The notes under the pieces were generated by a model. That model was not told the origin of the DNA and searched no databases. It saw only the letters and a program-made list of their open reading frames with translations. 50,895 bases of DNA from NCBI RefSeq assembly GCF_017355365.1, contig NZ_JADIJR010000023.1, forward strand, positions 1 through 50,895. Direction: 5' to 3'. Source of the stretch: Microbacterium sp. SD291 (GTDB lineage: Bacteria; Actinomycetota; Actinomycetes; Actinomycetales; Microbacteriaceae). The translations under genes and the position numbers were made by a program. The first letter of the stretch is position 1. Each line of letters opens with the position of its first letter. Positions 25,910 to 34,292 of this stretch are shown here, in pieces.

Positions 25910-26868
25910 GCGCGCTCGGACGGCGTGTCGTCGCCGGTGCGATCGCGCTGGCGCTGATGGTGGCCCTCGGCGGGTGCGTCCAGCGATCCGGTGAATGGGC
26001 GGATGCCGAGTACCGGATCGCCGGTGGAGGGCCCACAGGGGTCTACTACGCGTACGGGAGCGGCCTTGCGAGCGAGTTGTCCGAATCGCTCGACGTGCGG
26101 ATGACGGCGCAGGAGACGGCCGGGTCCGTCGACAACCTGCTGCGCGTGGGCTCGGGGGAGTCCCTGCTCGGCTTCGCGCAGGGCGATGCGGCCGCGGATG
26201 CCGTCGCCGGAGTGGGCGCCTTCGACCAGCCTCTGCGCGTCGAAGCGCTGGCGCGCCTGTACGACGAGTACGTGCACGTCGTGGTGCGTGAGGACTCGGA
26301 TGTCGAGACGATCGCGGATCTGGCGGGCAAGACTGTGTCGCTGGGGGCGGAGAACTCGGGCGTGAACGTGATCGCGGCGCGGGTGCTGGATGCCGCGGGA
26401 GTGCAGGCGTCCTCCGTGCAGGACCCGCAGCTCGATCTCGCAGGCTCCATCCGCGCCATGGAGCGGGCGGAGATCGACGGATTCTTCTGGGTCGGCGGCA
26501 TCCCCACTCCCGGCATAGCCGATCTCGCGGCGACTCTGCCTGTGCGGCTGCTGCCGATAGAGCAGAGCTGGGTCAACCACGTGAACGAGCAGTACTCGGA
26601 CGCGTACCGGCCCTCCGACTTCCCGGTGGGGCTGTACGGACTCGAGGAGTCCGAGCCGACCATGGCCGTGCCCAACTACCTGGTGACCTCGTCGGAGACC
26701 CCGGACGGGGTGGTCCGCGATGTGCTGCAGGGTCTGTTCGACGCCCGTACGCGCCTCGGTCTGGAGGTGCCGGCCGCGGCGCTGCTGGACCGCAGGCAGG
26801 CGATCTTCACCGGCCCGGTGGCGCTGCATCCCGGTGCGATCGAGTTCTACCGAGAGCTGCGGGACTGA
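25906..26868 (+). CDS. TAXI family TRAP-type solute-binding lipoprotein
   Basis: 320 residues with a signal peptide and lipobox ALGGC (lipidated Cys24). The mature part has the TAXI pattern: YRIAGGGPTGVYYAYGSGLA, MTAQETAGSVDNLLRVGSGE, LLGFAQGDAAADAV, ARLYDEYVHVVVREDSDVET, LAGKTVSLGAENSGVNVIAA, then GFFWVGGIPTPGI and VPNYLVTSSETPDGVVRDVL. TAXI proteins normally deliver carboxylates such as glutamate or 2-oxoglutarate to a fused DctQM permease. No permease is near, and the gene is translationally coupled to a histidine kinase, so a sensory role is more likely than transport (inference). Confidence 0.88.
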   Translation: MSALGRRVVAGAIALALMVALGGCVQRSGEWADAEYRIAGGGPTGVYYAYGSGLASELSESLDVRMTAQETAGSVDNLLRVGSGESLLGFAQGDAAADAVAGVGAFDQPLRVEALARLYDEYVHVVVREDSDVETIADLAGKTVSLGAENSGVNVIAARVLDAAGVQASSVQDPQLDLAGSIRAMERAEIDGFFWVGGIPTPGIADLAATLPVRLLPIEQSWVNHVNEQYSDAYRPSDFPVGLYGLEESEPTMAVPNYLVTSSETPDGVVRDVLQGLFDARTRLGLEVPAAALLDRRQAIFTGPVALHPGAIEFYRELRD

Positions 26869-26870
26869 GG

Positions 26871-26892
26871 CCTCAAGAAATCCTCAAGAAGT
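26871..26892. promoter_or_regulatory. Tandem 11-bp direct repeat, candidate response-regulator site
   Basis: CCTCAAGAAAT followed directly by CCTCAAGAAGT. Two copies in phase with one helical turn is the usual binding layout for OmpR-family regulators. It starts 2 nt after the TAXI stop codon, so it would control something downstream. Confidence 0.5.
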
Positions 26893-26957
26893 CTCGATCG
26901 GCCGCGTCCTTCTGCCACTCTGAGACTCGATCGCGCTCGATTCGACGGAGAATTCAG

Positions 26958-27197
26958 ATGCCAGTGAGCACACGCCGCACCCGCACGCCGGTGCCCAGTG
27001 CGTCTGCGACAGCCTGCCGTCCCGTCTCCCCGGGGGGAGAGACGAGGAGGCGGGAACGCCCCCACGGCCTGCGGGGGCAGGCCGTGGGGCACTTCGGCGC
27101 GCCTGTTCCGATGGTGCGTCCTCGTGGTCACGAACGTGTAAATCTCGACGCAGGTGCCTGGAGCGCGACGGTCGACCTGGCTAGTTTGGAGAAATGA
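26958..27197 (+). CDS. Doubtful 79-codon ORF, possible gene remnant
   Basis: Starts at an ATG with GGAG 7 nt upstream and reads [20 protein letters not shown], then Arg/Pro/Gly-rich sequence without a domain, running across a strong hairpin and overlapping the gluA start by 4 nt. The beginning resembles the basic N-region of a secreted protein, but no hydrophobic core follows. It sits where a gene controlled by the tandem repeat at 26871-26892 would be expected. It may be a degraded gene or chance. The rest of the 325-nt gap (26869-27193) holds the tandem repeat and two GC-rich inverted repeats. Confidence 0.2.
   Translation: MPVSTRRTRTPVPSASATACRPVSPGGETRRRERPHGLRGQAVGHFGAPVPMVRPRGHERVNLDAGAWSATVDLASLEK
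27060..27089 (+). terminator. Hairpin upstream of gluA (terminator or attenuator)
   Basis: Perfect 13-bp stem (27060-27072 with 27077-27089), core CCACGGCCTGC, GGGG loop. An imperfect GTCTCCCC/GGGGAGAGAC hairpin lies just before it (about 27024-27044). It may end transcription from the TAXI operon side, or attenuate read-through into gluA; the proposed gluA promoter is about 90 nt further on. Confidence 0.6.
27182..27187 (+). promoter_or_regulatory. -10 box of gluA
   Basis: TAGTTT with 6 nt to the gluA ATG. The intervening GGAGAA could also act as a ribosome site for the second ATG at 27197. Confidence 0.5.
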
Positions 27198-27943
27198 TGA
27201 CCTCTGGTAAGCCTCTCGTGGTGGTTGAGAACGTTCAGAAGCACTACGGCGATTTCCAGGCGCTCACCGACATCGACCTGACCGTGAACGCGGGCGAGGT
27301 CGTCGTCGTGATCGGCCCGTCCGGTTCGGGAAAGTCGACGCTCTGCCGCACGATCAACCGCCTGGAGACGATCACCAGCGGCACGATCCGCATCGACGGC
27401 AAGGAGCTGCCCGCCGAGGGCAAGGGGCTCGCGCACCTGCGCGCCGACGTCGGCATGGTTTTCCAGTCGTTCAACCTCTTCGCCCATCTGACGATCCTCG
27501 AGAACGTCACACTCGGGCCGATCAAGGTCCGCGGACTGAAGAAGGCGGCTGCCGACAAGGAGGCGATGGCGCTCCTCGAGCGCGTCGGCGTCGCCCAGCA
27601 GGCCTCCAAGCTGCCGGCGCAGCTCTCGGGTGGCCAGCAGCAGCGCGTCGCGATCGCCAGGGCACTGGCGATGCGGCCCAAGGTCATGCTCTTCGACGAG
27701 CCCACCAGCGCGCTCGACCCCGAGATGATCAACGAGGTCCTCGACGTCATGGTCGGACTCGCGAAGGAAGGCATGACGATGATCGTCGTCACCCACGAGA
27801 TGGGCTTCGCGCGCAAGGCCGCGAACCGCGTCGTCTTCATGGCGGACGGCCGGATCGTCGAGGAGGCGACGCCTGAGGAGTTCTTCACGAACCCGAAGAG
27901 CGACCGTGCCAAGGACTTCCTCTCGAAGCTCCTCACGCACTGA
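27194..27943 (+). CDS. gluA: Glutamate-type amino acid ABC transporter ATP-binding protein
   Basis: 249-residue ABC ATPase of the polar amino acid family. Walker [11 protein letters not shown]-loop [17 protein letters not shown], signature [16 protein letters not shown], Walker [16 protein letters not shown] and H-loop [16 protein letters not shown] are all present, as is the family ending [20 protein letters not shown]. Two tandem ATGs (27194, 27197) are possible; a -10-like TAGTTT 6 nt before the first supports a leaderless start there. It heads a four-gene operon whose order (ATPase, binding lipoprotein, two permeases) matches Corynebacterium gluABCD. Specificity for glutamate is inferred from order and similarity of pattern. 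Confidence 0.93.
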   Translation: MMTSGKPLVVVENVQKHYGDFQALTDIDLTVNAGEVVVVIGPSGSGKSTLCRTINRLETITSGTIRIDGKELPAEGKGLAHLRADVGMVFQSFNLFAHLTILENVTLGPIKVRGLKKAAADKEAMALLERVGVAQQASKLPAQLSGGQQQRVAIARALAMRPKVMLFDEPTSALDPEMINEVLDVMVGLAKEGMTMIVVTHEMGFARKAANRVVFMADGRIVEEATPEEFFTNPKSDRAKDFLSKLLTH

Positions 27944-27989
27944 CCACGACCCACAGACCCTGCACACACAGCACACGAAGGAGACGCAC

Positions 27990-28904
27990 ATGCGACGTAC
28001 ACGGACACTGGCAGGCATCGGCATCGCGACCGCCGCGCTGCTCGCGCTGACCGCCTGCAACAGCGGCAGCCCGTCCACCCCCGGTGGAGGCACGGAAGGC
28101 GGCGAGGAAGGCGGCGAGGAGACCACGTGGTTCGAGGTCGCCGAGGACGTGCAGCTGGAAGGCAGCCCCACCTTCGACGCGATCACCGAGCGAGACAAGG
28201 TGATCGTGGGCGTCAAGGAGGACCAGCCGGGTCTCGGCTACCTCGACGTGACGACCAACGAGCGCACCGGCTTCGACATCGACATCGCGCGCTGGATCGC
28301 GGCCTCGCTCGGCTACGACGAGGACAAGATCGAATTCAAGCCGATCGCCTCCGCCAACCGCGAGCAGGCGATCACGAACGGCGACATCGACTACTACGTC
28401 GGCACCTACTCGATCAACGACAAGCGCAAGGAGCTCATCGACTTCGCGGGTCCGTACTTCATCACCGGTCAGGGCCTGCTCATCGCGGCCGACGCCGAGG
28501 ATGCCGAGGCGCTCGAGGACTTCAACGGCAAGACCGTGTGCTCGGCGACCGGCTCCACGCCGATCCAGAACATCAAGGCGAATTTCCCCGACATCAAGAC
28601 GCAGGAGTACGACCTGTACTCCGCCTGCGTGCAGGACCTGATCGACGGCAAGGTCGACGCGGTCACCACCGACCAGGCCATCCTGATCGGCTACGCGGCG
28701 CAGTACCCGGACGAGGTCAAGGTCACCGGCGGTCTGTTCACCGAGGAGCGCTACGGCGTCGGACTCCAGAAGGGTGATGACGCGCTCCGCGCGCACATCA
28801 ACGACCTCTTCACGGAGGGCGGCGACATCTGGCAGGCCATCTTCGACAAGAACCTCGGCGAGTCCGGCATCGAGGTCGAGCAGCCCGCGGTCGACGCGTA
28901 CTGA
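27990..28904 (+). CDS. gluB: Glutamate-binding lipoprotein
   Basis: 304-residue substrate-binding lipoprotein with signal peptide and lipobox LLALTAC (Cys23), followed by a Gly/Glu-rich linker. Family 3 binding-protein motifs follow: KVIVGVKEDQPGLGYLDVTT, TGFDIDIARWIAASLGYDED, ITNGDIDYYVGTYSINDKRK and FAGPYFITGQGLLI, then KTVCSATGSTPIQNIK and DAVTTDQAILIGYAA. AAGGAG lies before the ATG at 27990. It delivers substrate to the GluC-GluD permease. An intercistronic hairpin after the gene probably raises its expression relative to the permeases. Confidence 0.93.
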   Translation: MRRTRTLAGIGIATAALLALTACNSGSPSTPGGGTEGGEEGGEETTWFEVAEDVQLEGSPTFDAITERDKVIVGVKEDQPGLGYLDVTTNERTGFDIDIARWIAASLGYDEDKIEFKPIASANREQAITNGDIDYYVGTYSINDKRKELIDFAGPYFITGQGLLIAADAEDAEALEDFNGKTVCSATGSTPIQNIKANFPDIKTQEYDLYSACVQDLIDGKVDAVTTDQAILIGYAAQYPDEVKVTGGLFTEERYGVGLQKGDDALRAHINDLFTEGGDIWQAIFDKNLGESGIEVEQPAVDAY

Positions 28905-28910
28905 TCGGAA

Positions 28911-28940
28911 CGGGGTGGTCTCCCGCAGGAGGCCACCCCG
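28911..28940 (+). terminator. Intercistronic hairpin between gluB and gluC
   Basis: 13-bp stem (28911-28923 with 28928-28940, one G-U pair), CGCA loop, core GGGGTGG/CCACCCC. It starts 6 nt after the gluB stop. Such hairpins commonly give partial termination or message stabilisation after binding-protein genes. Confidence 0.75.
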
Positions 28941-28978
28941 CACAGTTTCCAGCAGAGCCTGAAGAAGGGGAGGGTGGC

Positions 28979-29635
28979 GTGGACGTCATCTTCGGAAACC
29001 TCGACCTGTGGGGAGAGGCGATCGGCAACACGCTGATCGTCTTCCTCGGAGGTGGGGTCATCGCGCTCGTGCTCGGCATCATCGTCGGCGCGATGCGCGT
29101 CTCGCCGGTGCCGATCGCACGAGGCGTCGGAACCCTGTACGTCAACACCGTGAGGAACACGCCACTCACCCTCGTCTTCTTCTTCTTCGTCTTCGGCTAC
29201 CCCCAGCTCGGGCTGCCGAAGCTCTCCAATCTGGTCCTCGGCATCCTGGCGATCGGCATCTACACGGCCACCTACGTGGCCGAGGTGCTGCGGGCGGGCA
29301 TCAACACGGTGCCGGTCGGGCAGGCCGAGGCGGCGCGAGCGATCGGGCTGCCGTTCGGGCAGGTCATGACCCTCGTCATCCTGCCGCAGGCGTTCCGCTC
29401 GGTCGTCCCGCCGATGATGAGCGTGTTCATCGCCCTGCTGAAGAACACCACGGTCGCTGCCGGCTTCTCGGTGGCGGAGCTCGCAGCGCTCCGCTCGACC
29501 GTCAACGACTCTGCCGACCGCCCTGGCAACCCGATGGAGGTCCTCCTCTGGGTCGCGGTGGTGTTCGTCGCCCTGGTGATGCTGCTGAGCTGGCTGCAGC
29601 GCCATCTCGAGAACCGATGGAGGATCGCGCGATGA
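28979..29635 (+). CDS. gluC: Amino acid ABC transporter permease
   Basis: 218-residue inner-membrane permease beginning with GTG (preceded by GGGGAGGGTGGC). It has about five hydrophobic segments (for example LGNTLIVFLGG-like start, LTLVFFFFVFGYPQLGL, LVLGILAIGIYTATYVAEVL) and the EAA loop EVLRAGINTVPVGQAEAARA with AIGLPFGQ, which contacts the ATPase. Typical HisM/GluC family block NTVRNTPLTLVFFFFVFG. It overlaps gluD by ATGA. Confidence 0.92.
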   Translation: MDVIFGNLDLWGEAIGNTLIVFLGGGVIALVLGIIVGAMRVSPVPIARGVGTLYVNTVRNTPLTLVFFFFVFGYPQLGLPKLSNLVLGILAIGIYTATYVAEVLRAGINTVPVGQAEAARAIGLPFGQVMTLVILPQAFRSVVPPMMSVFIALLKNTTVAAGFSVAELAALRSTVNDSADRPGNPMEVLLWVAVVFVALVMLLSWLQRHLENRWRIAR

Positions 29636-30555
29636 GCTCCGTACTGTACGACGTGCCAGGGCCCCGGGCGATCGCACGCAACCGCATCCTCGCCGTCGCC
29701 ACGATCGCCGTCGTGCTCGCCGCGATCGGCTTCGTCGTGTACCGCATGATCGAGACCGGCCAGTTCGCCCCGGAGAAGTGGTACGTGTTCACGTTCTCCG
29801 CAGTCTGGGCCGGCATCTTCAAGGCGCTCGGCAACACACTCGCCGCCTTCGCCGCCGCGGCGGTGCTCAGCATCGTCCTCGGATTCGTGCTCGCGATCGG
29901 GCGCCTCTCCGACCACGCCTGGGTGCGGGTGCCCGTCACCGTCATCACCGAGTTCTTCCGCGCCGTGCCGGTGCTGGTGTTCATGATGCTGCTCTACTAC
30001 GGCCTTCCCGTGGTCGGCATCAAGATGGAGCCGTACTACGCCGTGGTGATCGCGCTCATGGTCTACAACGGCTCCGTGCTCGCCGAGGTGCTCCGCGCCG
30101 GCGTCGAGTCGCTGCCCAGGGGGCAGAAGGAGGCCGGATACGCCATCGGCCTCCGCAAGAGCGGGGTGATGCGGCTCATCCTGCTGCCGCAGGCGATCCG
30201 CGCCATGCTCCCGGTGATCGTCGCCCAGCTGGTCGTCACCATGAAGGACACCGCGCTCGGGTTCATCATCACGTATCCCGAGCTCCTCTACTACGCCAAG
30301 CAGCTGACCTCCCAGCAGGGCCGTCCGATCCTGCAGTCCGCGTTCATCATCGGCGGCATCTACATCATCATGTGCCTCATCCTCTCCGGCATCGCCAAGT
30401 GGGTCGAGGTCCGCACGCGCCGCTCGCCCAAGGTCCAGGCCATCGCTCAGGACCCGGACGACGATCCGCGCCGGCATGATGGCGGCACCAACACCCGGCT
30501 CATCACGCTCCAGCGGGGTAGCGGCTTGGACGGCGGCTCGACAGCCGCGGTATGA
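29632..30555 (+). CDS. gluD: Amino acid ABC transporter permease
   Basis: 307-residue permease partner of GluC. N-terminal helix (ILAVATIAVVLAAIGFVVYR), then ALGNTLAAFAAAAVLSIVLG, FFRAVPVLVFMMLLYYGLPV, the EAA loop AEVLRAGVESLPRGQKEAGY with AIGLRKSGVM, and a final helix SAFIIGGIYIIMCLILSG. The C-terminal about 50 residues form a hydrophilic cytoplasmic tail (QAIAQDPDDDPRRHDGG). The ATG at 29632 overlaps the gluC stop; the longer open frame upstream lies inside gluC. No terminator is seen before pheS, 67 nt downstream. Confidence 0.92.
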   Translation: MSSVLYDVPGPRAIARNRILAVATIAVVLAAIGFVVYRMIETGQFAPEKWYVFTFSAVWAGIFKALGNTLAAFAAAAVLSIVLGFVLAIGRLSDHAWVRVPVTVITEFFRAVPVLVFMMLLYYGLPVVGIKMEPYYAVVIALMVYNGSVLAEVLRAGVESLPRGQKEAGYAIGLRKSGVMRLILLPQAIRAMLPVIVAQLVVTMKDTALGFIITYPELLYYAKQLTSQQGRPILQSAFIIGGIYIIMCLILSGIAKWVEVRTRRSPKVQAIAQDPDDDPRRHDGGTNTRLITLQRGSGLDGGSTAAV

Positions 30556-30608
30556 CCGTGCGCCGGCGCCTCCCTGCGCCACGGACGGGAGCGCGACGTC
30601 GCCCCCGG

Positions 30609-30614
30609 TAGACT
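30609..30614 (+). promoter_or_regulatory. -10 box of pheST
   Basis: TAGACT, 8 nt before the pheS GTG. There is no ribosome site, which fits a leaderless transcript. Confidence 0.6.
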
Positions 30615-30622
30615 CAGTTCTC

Positions 30623-31663
30623 GTGTCTGACGTACCTGAGATCACCCCCGAAGCGGTCGAGGCCGCTGTCGCCGCAGCGCTCGAGGCCATCGCCGCCGCG
30701 GGCGACACCGCCGAGCTGAAGGCCGCCCGCGCCGCGCACGTCGCCGACGGATCGCCGCTGGCCGTCCTGAACGCCTCGATGCGCCAGGTCGCCCCCGAGA
30801 ACAAGGCCGCGTTCGGCAAGCTGGTCGGCCAGGGCCGTGGCCAGGTCTCACAGGCGCTCGCCGCCAAGGAGGCCGAGCTCGCCGCAGCCGAGGTCACAGC
30901 GCGCCTCGAAGCCGAACGCGTCGACATCACCGCGGTGCCCTCCCGCACGCGCGTGGGCGCGCGGCATCCGCTCACCCTCCTCAGCGACCAGATCTCGGAC
31001 ATCTTCGTCGGCATGGGATGGGAGATCGCGGAGGGACCCGAGCTCGAGCACGAGTGGTTCAACTTCGACGCCCTGAACTTCGACGTAGACCACCCCGCAC
31101 GCCAGGAGCAGGACACCTTCTACGTCGACCCGGCCTCACGCCACCTCGTGATGCGCACGCACACGAGCCCGGTTCAGGTGCGCTCGATGCTCGAGCGCGA
31201 GGTGCCGATCTACGTGCTCTGCCCCGGCCGCGTGTACCGCACCGACGAGTTCGACGCCACGCACCTGCCCGTGTTCACCCAGTTCGAGGGCCTGGTCGTC
31301 GACAAGGACATCTCGATGGCGCACCTCAAGGGCACCCTCGACCACGTCGCACGGCAGCTTTTCGGACCGGAGGCGAAGACCCGCTTCCGCACGAACTTCT
31401 TCCCCTTCACCGAGCCGTCGGCCGAACTCGACCTGTGGCACCCGACCTTCAAGGGCGGCGCCCGCTGGATCGAGTGGGGTGGCTGCGGCATGGTCAACCC
31501 GAACGTGCTTCGGGCTGCGGGGATCGACCCCGAGGTGTACAGCGGCTTCGCGTTCGGCATGGGCGTGGAGCGCGGGCTGATGTTCCGCAGCGACGTACAG
31601 GACATGCGCGACATGGCCGAGGGCGATGTCCGATTCAGCGAGCAGTACGGGATGGTGGTGTGA
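30623..31663 (+). CDS. pheS: Phenylalanyl-tRNA synthetase alpha subunit
   Basis: 346-residue catalytic subunit of the (alpha-beta)2 class II enzyme that charges tRNA-Phe. The N-terminal coiled-coil (30 to 95) binds tRNA. The catalytic core has GARHPLTLLSDQISDIFVGM, GWEIAEGPELEHEWFNFDAL, FYVDPASRHLVMRTHTSPVQ (class II motif 2 region), RVYRTDEFDATHLPVFTQFE, RFRTNFFPFTEPSAELDLW and motif 3 GFAFGMGVERGLM. The GTG at 30623 gives (M)SDVPEITPEAV; the longer frame upstream lies in the gluD tail. pheT starts within its stop codon (TGATG). Confidence 0.97.
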   Translation: MSDVPEITPEAVEAAVAAALEAIAAAGDTAELKAARAAHVADGSPLAVLNASMRQVAPENKAAFGKLVGQGRGQVSQALAAKEAELAAAEVTARLEAERVDITAVPSRTRVGARHPLTLLSDQISDIFVGMGWEIAEGPELEHEWFNFDALNFDVDHPARQEQDTFYVDPASRHLVMRTHTSPVQVRSMLEREVPIYVLCPGRVYRTDEFDATHLPVFTQFEGLVVDKDISMAHLKGTLDHVARQLFGPEAKTRFRTNFFPFTEPSAELDLWHPTFKGGARWIEWGGCGMVNPNVLRAAGIDPEVYSGFAFGMGVERGLMFRSDVQDMRDMAEGDVRFSEQYGMVV

Positions 31664-34191
31664 TGCGCGTCCCGCTTTCGTGGCTGCGTGAGTACGTCGA
31701 TCTGGCAGCGGATGCCACGCCCGAGGACGTCCTCGCGGCGATGGTGACCGTCGGCTTCGAAGAGGAGGACATCCACCGCTTCGAGATCTCGGGTCCCGTC
31801 GTCGTCGGGCAGGTCGTGTCCTTCGAGGAGGAGCCGCAGTCGAACGGCAAGACGATCCGCTGGTGCCAGGTCGATGTCGGCCCGGAGCAGGGCGGCATGC
31901 GCGGCATCGTCTGCGGTGCGCACAACTTCGCAGTCGGCGACAAGGTCGTCGTGACGCTGCCTGGTGCGGTGCTCCCCGGTCCGTTCCCGATCGCTGCGCG
32001 CAAGACCTACGGGCACGTGTCCGACGGCATGATCGCCTCCGCGCGGGAGCTCGGGCTCGGCGACGAGCACAACGGCATCCTGATCCTCGCCGAGCTCGGC
32101 GTCGACGCGCCGGTCGGCACCGACGCGATCGCGCTGCTCGGCCTCGACGACGTCGCCGTCGACATCAACGTCACCCCCGACCGCGGCTACGCCTTCTCGG
32201 TGCGCGGCGTCGCCCGCGAGTACTCGCACGCCACCGGCGCGGCATTCCGCGACCCGGCGGAGCGCGACTTCGCGGAGCTGCAGCCAGGTACCGGGCACAC
32301 CGCGATCGTCGACGACGCCGCCCCCGTCCGCGGGAACGTCGGCGCGAGTGAGTTCGTCACGCGCGTCGTCCGCGGCGTCGACCCCTCACGTCCGACGCCG
32401 CCGTGGATGATCGCACGCCTCACGCTGGCCGGCATGCGCTCCCTCGGCATCCTCATCGACATCACGAACTATGTGATGCTCGAGCTCGGCAACCCGATCC
32501 ACGGCTACGACCTCGACAAGCTCACCGGCGGCATCACCGTCCGGCGGGCGACTCCCGGGGAGACGATGACGACCCTCGACGGGCAGCAGCGCGCGCTCCA
32601 CGTCGAGGATCTGCTCATCACCGACGAGTCCGGTCCGATCGGCCTTGCCGGCGTCATGGGCGGCGGCACCACCGAGATGTCCGCGACGACCCGCAACGTG
32701 CTGATCGAGGCGGCGTCGTTCGATCCGACGACGATCGCCCGCTCGGCCCGCCGTCACAAGCTGCCCAGCGAAGCCTCCAAGCGCTTCGAGCGCGGCGTCG
32801 ACCCGCTCGTCCCGTTCGTCGCGGCCCGCCGCGTGGCCGACCTCATGGTCGAGCTGGCGGGCGGCACGCTGACCGAAGAGGGCGGCGCCCTGTTCGCCGA
32901 GGTCTTCATCGCGGAGATCGAGCTGCCGGCCGGCTTCGTGCAGGGCCTCATCGGCGTCGACTACACGGATGCCGAGATCACCGGCGCCCTGACCACGATC
33001 GGGGCCGAGGTCACCGCGACCGACCCTTCGACAGGCTCAGGGCCCCAGTCCGGATGGGTGGTCATCCCGCCGACCTGGCGCCCCGACCTCACCGACAGGT
33101 GGTCGCTCGCCGAGGAGGTCGCGCGCATCCACGGACTCGACCGCATCCCCTCCGTGCTGCCGACTCCGCCGTCGGGTCGTGGCCTCACCGCGCACCAGCA
33201 GGGCCGCCGCCGTGTGGCGAACGCTCTGGCCGCCGCCGGTTTCGTCGAGACTCCGGCGTTCCCGTTCACGAACGAGGCGCAGAACGACTTGCACGGCTCG
33301 GCGACGGGGGAGCACATCCCGAGCATCCGCATGGCCAACGCGCTCGACGGGGCGAACCCGTTCCTGCGGCGCTCTCTCATCCCGGGGCTCCTGCAGATCG
33401 CGCACCGCAACATCTCCCGCGGTCTCACGGATCTCGCGATCTTCGAGACCGGGACCGTGTTCCTGCCCGAGCCCGGCGTCGCCTACGGCACCGATGAGGT
33501 CCCCCCTCTCGGCGCTCGTCCGTCGGACGACACCCTCGCCGCGCTGAACGCGTCTATCCCGCCGCAGCACCGGCACGTCGCGGCGCTCCTGACCGGCAAC
33601 GTCGTCGCGCGTCAGCCCGGCCGCGCCGCCGAGCCCGTCGGACTCTCCGAGGCGCTGGACGCCGTGCGAGTGATCGCCGCTGCCGCCGGCGTCGAGATCG
33701 ACGTCGTCCAGGCGCAGCGCGCGGCCCTCCACCCCGGACGCACTGGGGCGCTGCGCGTCGGTGACGTCGAGGTCGGGTACGTAGGCGAGCTCCACCCCGA
33801 GGTCGCCGAGGGTGCGGACCTTCCCGGCCGCGCCGTCGTGCTCGAGCTCGATCTCGACGGCATCCTCGCGCTCGCCGGCGACCGCACCGTCGCCGCGTCG
33901 CTGTCCACCTACCCCGCCGCCACGCAGGACGTCTCACTCGTGCTCCCGGCAGACGTCCCCGCAGGCGATGTGCGGGCGGCGCTCTCCGAGGGGGCGGGCG
34001 CACTCCTCGAGGCGATCCGCCTGGTGGACGACTACCGCGGTGACGGCGTCAGCGAGGGCGAGAAGAGCCTCACCTTCGCGCTGCGCTTCCGCGCAGACGA
34101 CCGCACACTGACGGCGGCCGAGGCCACCGACGCCAAGCTCGCCGGCGTCGCGGTCGCGACCGAGAGGTTCGGCGCGACGCTGCGCGAGTGA
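31663..34191 (+). CDS. pheT: Phenylalanyl-tRNA synthetase beta subunit
   Basis: 842-residue beta subunit. In order: N-terminal part (MRVPLSWLREYVDL), tRNA-binding OB domain (VVVGQVVSFEEEPQ, GIVCGAHNFAVGDKVV), B3/B4 editing domain (ITNYVMLELGNPIHGYDLDK), B5 (EIELPAGFVQGLIGVDYTDA and WRPDLTDRWSLAEEVARIHG), the catalytic-like domain (NPFLRRSLIPGLLQIAHRNI) and the C-terminal ferredoxin-fold anticodon domain (STYPAATQDVSLVLP, SLTFALRFRADDRTLT). Near residue 453, in the B5 domain, a short in-frame insertion, TDPSTGSGPQSG, coincides with a 19-bp REP-like repeat. The ATG overlaps the pheS stop. Confidence 0.97.
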   Translation: MRVPLSWLREYVDLAADATPEDVLAAMVTVGFEEEDIHRFEISGPVVVGQVVSFEEEPQSNGKTIRWCQVDVGPEQGGMRGIVCGAHNFAVGDKVVVTLPGAVLPGPFPIAARKTYGHVSDGMIASARELGLGDEHNGILILAELGVDAPVGTDAIALLGLDDVAVDINVTPDRGYAFSVRGVAREYSHATGAAFRDPAERDFAELQPGTGHTAIVDDAAPVRGNVGASEFVTRVVRGVDPSRPTPPWMIARLTLAGMRSLGILIDITNYVMLELGNPIHGYDLDKLTGGITVRRATPGETMTTLDGQQRALHVEDLLITDESGPIGLAGVMGGGTTEMSATTRNVLIEAASFDPTTIARSARRHKLPSEASKRFERGVDPLVPFVAARRVADLMVELAGGTLTEEGGALFAEVFIAEIELPAGFVQGLIGVDYTDAEITGALTTIGAEVTATDPSTGSGPQSGWVVIPPTWRPDLTDRWSLAEEVARIHGLDRIPSVLPTPPSGRGLTAHQQGRRRVANALAAAGFVETPAFPFTNEAQNDLHGSATGEHIPSIRMANALDGANPFLRRSLIPGLLQIAHRNISRGLTDLAIFETGTVFLPEPGVAYGTDEVPPLGARPSDDTLAALNASIPPQHRHVAALLTGNVVARQPGRAAEPVGLSEALDAVRVIAAAAGVEIDVVQAQRAALHPGRTGALRVGDVEVGYVGELHPEVAEGADLPGRAVVLELDLDGILALAGDRTVAASLSTYPAATQDVSLVLPADVPAGDVRAALSEGAGALLEAIRLVDDYRGDGVSEGEKSLTFALRFRADDRTLTAAEATDAKLAGVAVATERFGATLRE
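33024..33042. repeat. REP-like 19-bp palindromic element inside pheT
   Basis: CCCTTCGACAGGCTCAGGG, an imperfect palindrome with CCCT/AGGG ends, read in frame as part of TDPSTGSGP. A copy with one change lies in argC (37859-37877). Confidence 0.7.
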
Positions 34192-34292
34192 TCGGCACCC
34201 GTTCCGATGCGCGGGGTCGCGCCTGCGCGGAGTTGCGTCTGCTCTGAGCGGAAGGGGTTCCGCGCGCGTGCGGATGCTGCTGACATGGACGC

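Noticed and set aside
26869..27193. TRAP permease gene
   Set aside because: No hydrophobic frame exists in the gap; only the doubtful short ORF and hairpins are present.
31018..31662. A 215-codon extension upstream of pheT
   Set aside because: It is another frame of pheS; PheT family sequence begins at MRVPLSWLREYVDL.
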